Shown here: in pieces, positions 23,104 through 26,385 of the stretch
How positions within the stretch are numbered: the stretch's first letter is position 1
Layout: the number at the start of each line of letters is the position of its first letter
NCBI GenBank assembly: GCA_002423305.1
Contig: DIVI01000119.1
Span: 1-26,385 of the forward strand
Reading direction: 5' to 3'
Length of the DNA: 26,385 nt
Origin: Methylococcus sp. UBA6136
GTDB taxonomy: Bacteria > Pseudomonadota > Gammaproteobacteria > Methylococcales > Methylococcaceae
Notes under the pieces: model-generated
What the model was told of the DNA's origin: nothing
Databases searched by the model: none
What the model saw: only the letters and a program-made list of their open reading frames with translations
Translations under genes and position numbers: made by a program

Positions 23104-24351
23104 TCACAAACCGGCGTTCCGCCCAATCCAGCGTGCTGCGCCGCGTCCCGCGGCCCGACCTGTAGCTAGGCAGGCGGTGAGCAGGTAGCCGCCGGTCGGG
23201 GCCTCCCAGTCCAGCATTTCGCCGGCACAGAAGAGACCGGGCAGCGCGCGGACCATCAACTGGTCATCCAGCGTCTCCAGCGTCAGTCCACCGGCCGAGC
23301 TGATGGCCTCATTCAGCGGACGGGCAGCCGTGAGGCGCAACGGCAGGTTTTTGATGGCGTCGGCCAATCGTTTCGGGATGGTGCATTCATCCTGGGTGAC
23401 TCGCTCCCGCAGAAGGCTGATTTTGGCTGCATCCAGTGCGGCAGCGCGTTTGAGCCGGTTGCCAAGCGATAAACCGCGATGAGTTTTTTGCAGGCTTTCC
23501 AATATTCGGGCCTGGGTGCGGTCAGGAGCAAGATCCAGCTGTATCTCGGCATGGCCCTGGAGATCGATCAAGTCACGGAGTGGCGCGGACAGGGCATAAA
23601 TGAGGCTGCCCTCAACCCCCGTTTCAGTGATGACCAATTCGCCGCGTCGAGTCATCTCCTGGCCGCTGGGGTTCATGAGCCGGGCGACCACCGGCTTCAT
23701 CGGCGCACCGGCGAATCGCCCCGCAAAATAAGGGCTCCAGCCGATATCGAAACCACAGTTGGCAGGCCGCAGGGGGCGTATCTCCATACCCTGGGATTCC
23801 AGTAGGGGCGGCCAGGTGCCATCCGACCCCAAATGAGCCCAGCTGCCGCCTCCCAAGGCGAGGACTACGGCGCCCGCCTGAACAGAAAGCGTTTCACTGG
23901 GCGTCAGAAACATCAAGTCACCCGAATCATTCCAGCCTTGCCAGCGGTGCCGCATGTGAAAACGAACGCCCAATGAACGGAGTCTTTTCAACCAGGCGCG
24001 CAGCAGAGGAGCCGCCTTCATCTCTTTTGGGAAAACCCGTTGTGAGCTGCCGACGAAGGTTTCGATCCCCAAGCTGGTGGCCCACTCGCGTACCAAGTCG
24101 GCGTCGAAGGCTTGAAGATGGGACTTCAACGATTCTTGCCGCTCGCCATAGCGGGTGATGAAGTTGGGGAAGGCTTCGGCATGGGTCAGATTCAATCCAC
24201 CCTTGCCGGCCAGAAGAAACTTCCGGCCTACCGAGGGCATGCTGTCGAAGAGTTCCACTTTGGCGCCGGCCGTAGCGGCGGCTTCAGCCGCCATGAGACC
24301 CGCCGGGCCACCACCGATGATGGCGACAGTCTGTGGTTTGGAGTGATTCAT
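23104..24351 (-). CDS. BaiN/HI0933-type FAD-dependent oxidoreductase
   Basis: The 415-residue flavoprotein opens with a Rossmann FAD motif, IIGGGPAGLMAAEAAATAG (GGGPAG at 13-18), followed by VGRKFLLAGKGGLNLTHAE, the hallmark of the HI0933/BaiN family. VVLALGGGSWAHLGSDG and a late LFCAGEMLDWEAPTGGY complete the FAD site. The family contains poorly characterised reductases. The PTGGYLLTACLATGRAAG end matches the TIGR03862-type proteins. It lies 70 bases upstream of the adaptor gene, on the same strand, with no evident functional tie. Physiological substrate unknown. Confidence 0.9.
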   Translation of the reverse strand: MNHSKPQTVAIIGGGPAGLMAAEAAATAGAKVELFDSMPSVGRKFLLAGKGGLNLTHAEAFPNFITRYGERQESLKSHLQAFDADLVREWATSLGIETFVGSSQRVFPKEMKAAPLLRAWLKRLRSLGVRFHMRHRWQGWNDSGDLMFLTPSETLSVQAGAVVLALGGGSWAHLGSDGTWPPLLESQGMEIRPLRPANCGFDIGWSPYFAGRFAGAPMKPVVARLMNPSGQEMTRRGELVITETGVEGSLIYALSAPLRDLIDLQGHAEIQLDLAPDRTQARILESLQKTHRGLSLGNRLKRAAALDAAKISLLRERVTQDECTIPKRLADAIKNLPLRLTAARPLNEAISSAGGLTLETLDDQLMVRALPGLFCAGEMLDWEAPTGGYLLTACLATGRAAGRGAARWIGRNAGL

Positions 24352-24670
24352 CGCTGGGGGTGAACGCTGTGTCGGGACGCGCGGTCAGGATTGCAGGATA
24401 ACTTTGTGGCTTGGCCTACAAGAACGATGGCTATTTTGAATAAAAGCAGCGAGCTAAGCGGATTTTTATGCCGACCAGCAAGGAGCCCGGGCATCATCCG
24501 ACTTGCTCAAGATCCGGACCTGAATCAAGCATTCAGCAAGAGCAGGGTATCTGGCTCAGAGTGAGCCGGAGAAAAAAGAGGGAGGACATCCGTGTCCAGA
24601 GCCCGATGTATCATCGGGGGTGTCGCTGACCTGTCTCGGTGTCATGCCGAGACAGGGCGACTAAAGCCGC
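24352..24670. other. Intergenic region with four successive hairpins
   Basis: The 319 bases contain no gene I can support. Between 24551 and 24656 lie four inverted repeats: CTGGCTCA-GAG-TGAGCCGG (24551-24569), GGACA-TCCG-TGTCC (24584-24597), CCCGATG-TAT-CATCGGG (24602-24618) and a perfect 10-bp stem, CCTGTCTCGG with CCGAGACAGG (24630-24656). Read on the minus strand, after the RRM gene, the second of these is followed by a run of six T, so termination there is plausible. The rest (24352-24550) shows nothing distinctive. Confidence 0.55.
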
Positions 24671-24991
24671 TTAGAAGCGGCGACCGCCGCCGAAGCCGCC
24701 ATCACGACGACCACCGCCGAAACCGCCACCACCGCTACGCTCTTCGCGCGGACGCGCTTCGTTGACAGTCAAGCTGCGGCCACCGATTTCCTTGCCATGC
24801 AGAGCGTCGATAGCAGTCTGTGCCTGCTGGTCGGAGCCCATTTCAACAAAGCCAAAACCCTTGGAGCGACCGGTGTCACGATCGGTGATGATGCTGGCGG
24901 ACTCCACGGTGCCGTGGGGGGCGAACATTTCTTCCAGTTCGTTGTTGTTGACGTTGTAGCTCAGATTGCCGACGTATAACTTCTTACCCAT
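24671..24991 (-). CDS. Glycine-rich RRM RNA-binding protein
   Basis: The 106-residue product is one RNA recognition motif with a Gly/Arg-rich tail, a type that in cyanobacteria and proteobacteria is often induced by cold. RNP2 is KLYVGNLS (4-11) and RNP1 KGFGFVEM (44-51), with the aromatic residues that stack on RNA bases present. The tail, from about residue 88, has a repeated GGFGGGRR unit. A good ribosome site, GAGGA, precedes the ATG by about 7 bases. The 160-base region upstream is A/T-rich near the start. It follows a second RRM gene on the same strand and may be cotranscribed or separately expressed. RNA targets unknown. Confidence 0.93.
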   Translation of the reverse strand: MGKKLYVGNLSYNVNNNELEEMFAPHGTVESASIITDRDTGRSKGFGFVEMGSDQQAQTAIDALHGKEIGGRSLTVNEARPREERSGGGGFGGGRRDGGFGGGRRF

Positions 24992-25121
24992 GAGAATTCC
25001 TCAAAAACTAAAATAAAAAACAAATCTCGATACCGGGCCGGTTCCTTTGGCGGCGGATCGCTAAACGACAAAACGATGATTCGGTGGCCTGGCTTCCTGG
25101 CCCAATGCCGGAATCACGAGG

Positions 25122-25144
25122 GCCGACCGCTCGGAGCGATCGGC
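25122..25144 (-). terminator. Hairpin after the second RRM gene
   Basis: GCCGATCGCT-CCG-AGCGGTCGGC (minus strand) forms a 10-bp stem with one wobble, starting 8 bases after the stop. There is no U-tract, so it may block or stabilise the 3' end rather than act as a classical terminator. Confidence 0.45.
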
Positions 25145-25151
25145 TCATTCC

Positions 25152-25418
25152 TTAACGACGACCGCCCCGACCCTTGGTACGCGGACGTTCTTCGTTGACC
25201 CGGAGGCTGTTGCCTCGGAGGGTGCGACCATTCAGTCCGGCAATAGCCGCTCTGCCTTCATGACCTTCCATTTCGATGAAACCGAAACCGCGGCAACGGC
25301 CGGTGAAAATATCCCGGGCCAGCTCATATTTGAAGATGCGACCGAATTCGGAAAAAAGTTCGGTGAATTCCTTTTCGGTGATATCGGGCGGCAAATTGCC
25401 CGCGTAAAGTCTAAGCAT
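25152..25418 (-). CDS. Small RRM RNA-binding protein
   Basis: The 88-residue product is a single RNA recognition motif: RNP2 RLYAGNLP (3-10) and RNP1 RGFGFIEM (43-50), with a short basic tail TKGRGGRR in place of the long glycine-rich one of its neighbour. The two RRM proteins differ throughout, so this is not a recent duplication. A strong GGAGG lies 7 bases before the ATG. It sits between the DEAD-box helicase and the glycine-rich RRM gene, all on the minus strand. RNA targets are unknown. Confidence 0.93.
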   Translation of the reverse strand: MLRLYAGNLPPDITEKEFTELFSEFGRIFKYELARDIFTGRCRGFGFIEMEGHEGRAAIAGLNGRTLRGNSLRVNEERPRTKGRGGRR

Positions 25419-25490
25419 GGTAGTCCTCCATAGACACTGATGGGAAAGGGGTAATGAGCCGCCGTGAACGCTGCGCGATCTGCAAGGCCA

Positions 25491-25516
25491 CGGAAAAGCC
25501 CGGTTGGGCTTGTCCG
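25491..25516 (-). terminator. Terminator after the DEAD-box helicase gene
   Basis: Read on the minus strand, CGGA-C-AAGCCC-AACC-GGGCTT-T-TCCG pairs as a 6-bp core stem with a 4-base loop, extended by an outer CGGA/TCCG arm. The 3' side contains TTTT. It begins about 40 bases after the helicase stop and ahead of the RRM gene's ribosome site. Confidence 0.55.
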
Positions 25517-25557
25517 CGGAGCTGCAAAGTTCGCTGGGCAGAAAAACGGATCAAGGC

Positions 25558-26385
25558 TCAGACGGCGTCGCGGCGAGGGCCATTGGCCGGCTTGCGATTG
25601 GGTCGGTGCTGACCGGCGCGGGCAGGTGCCGGGCCACGGCGGGGCGGCGGTGCCCGGCGAGCCGGAGCGGGTTCGGCGCTGCGCTGCAATGGCTGGATGC
25701 CTTCCGGCATCTCACGCAAGGTCAGCTTCCGTCCCAACAGGCGTTCGATATCCCGCAACTGGGTGGATTCGTCACTGGAAACCAGTGAAATCGCTTCGCC
25801 ACCGGCGCCAGCGCGTCCGGTTCTGCCGATGCGGTGGACATAGTCCGCCGGAACATCGGGCAATTCGTAGTTCACCACGTGAGGCAGTTCGCGAATATCC
25901 AGCCCACGTGCGGCGATATCCGTCGCCACCAGCACTTGGATGCGATCTTCCTTGAAGTCGGCCAGTGCCCGGGTGCGGGCGCTCTGGCTCTTGTTGCCAT
26001 GAATCACGCCGACCTGGAAACCATCCCGCTCAAGCTGTTGGGCGAGGCGGTTGGCGCCATGCTTGGTGCGGGTGAACACCAGGGTCTGGCCCCATTGGCC
26101 CGTCGCCATCAGATGCGCGAGCAACGGCTGTTTGCAGTCTTTCTGCACGCGATAGATGTGTTGTTCAACGCGTTCCGCCGTGGCGTTCCGCGGGGCGACT
26201 TCAACGCTCAATGGCTTGTGCAGGATGCCCGCTGCTAGTTCGCGAATCTCCTTGGAGAAGGTCGCGGAGAACAGCAGGTTCTGACGAACCTTGGGCAGCA
26301 GGGTCAGAATGCGCTTGATGTCGCGGATGAAGCCCATGTCTAGCATGCGGTCGGCCTCGTCGAGGACCAGCACGTCTATTTCATT
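25558..26385 (-). CDS. DEAD-box RNA helicase, RhlE-like, C-terminal part (runs off window)
   Basis: These 276 codons (275 residues) are the C-terminal part; the N-terminal Q-motif and Walker A lie beyond the window edge. Visible motifs are DEAD within VLVLDEADRMLDMGF, SAT in LLFSATFSKE, the motif V region VATDIAARGLDI and motif VI HRIGRTGRAG, followed by a basic Pro/Arg/Ala tail of about 45 residues. RhlE-type helicases unwind RNA in ribosome biogenesis and RNA decay and are often cold-induced. The tail probably anchors it on RNA. Two RRM protein genes follow directly. RhlE is my preferred name for the family; SrmB and CsdA are less likely, but the N-terminus would help. Confidence 0.93.
   Translation of the reverse strand, partial: NEIDVLVLDEADRMLDMGFIRDIKRILTLLPKVRQNLLFSATFSKEIRELAAGILHKPLSVEVAPRNATAERVEQHIYRVQKDCKQPLLAHLMATGQWGQTLVFTRTKHGANRLAQQLERDGFQVGVIHGNKSQSARTRALADFKEDRIQVLVATDIAARGLDIRELPHVVNYELPDVPADYVHRIGRTGRAGAGGEAISLVSSDESTQLRDIERLLGRKLTLREMPEGIQPLQRSAEPAPARRAPPPRRGPAPARAGQHRPNRKPANGPRRDAV

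Noticed and set aside
1..26385. CRISPR array, insertion sequence, tRNA, rRNA or prophage genes
   Set aside because: No direct-repeat arrays, transposase frames, cloverleaf sequences, rRNA-like stretches or phage structural genes were recognised.

Overview
The window reads as a stretch of moderately GC-rich gammaproteobacterial chromosome. The strongest taxonomic clue is the block adk-leuC-leuD-leuB-asd-fimV, whose leuC-leuD-leuB-asd-fimV order matches Pseudomonas and relatives. A Kdo hydroxylase of lipopolysaccharide fits a Gram-negative host. I cannot name the genus. A sulfur oxidiser or other environmental lineage is only a guess.

Layout. From 1 to 5951 (minus strand) lies a biosynthetic run: adenylate kinase, both subunits of isopropylmalate isomerase, isopropylmalate dehydrogenase, aspartate-semialdehyde dehydrogenase and the first 248 residues of a FimV/HubP-like protein. 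A HAD phosphatase (6068-6904, minus) precedes it. On the plus strand follow a membrane acyltransferase with an SGNH domain (7128-9155), a large zeta-kinase-like protein with a possible degenerate Fic-like N-terminal half (9351-11561), a membrane ion-pumping pyrophosphatase (11872-13977) and a SAM-dependent methyltransferase (14149-15129). On the minus strand follow a Cu(I)-exporting ATPase (15146-17380), an HTTM membrane protein fused to a DCC thiol-redox domain (17552-19507), a nitroreductase and a Kdo hydroxylase (19633-21150). Divergent from these are a short BLUF blue-light receptor and a 52-residue acidic ORF (21306-21958). The right end, all minus, holds an orphan membrane-fusion protein, a BaiN-type flavoprotein, two small RRM RNA-binding proteins and the C-terminal part of a RhlE-like DEAD-box helicase that runs off the window.

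How the parts relate. The left block feeds leucine and the aspartate-family amino acids, with leuC and leuD coupled by an ATGA overlap. The middle and right parts are mostly envelope, metal, energy, light-sensing and RNA-handling genes in short transcription units. Several are bounded by visible hairpins, including a convincing terminator after the pyrophosphatase and a hairpin with a U-tract just before copA.

Most worth a second look: the zeta/Fic-like fusion, the Lys/Ala/Pro tail on LeuC, the HTTM-DCC fusion, the BLUF/acidic-ORF pair, the copA leader hairpin and the four-hairpin gap downstream of the first RRM gene. No CRISPR array, insertion sequence, tRNA or rRNA was recognised.
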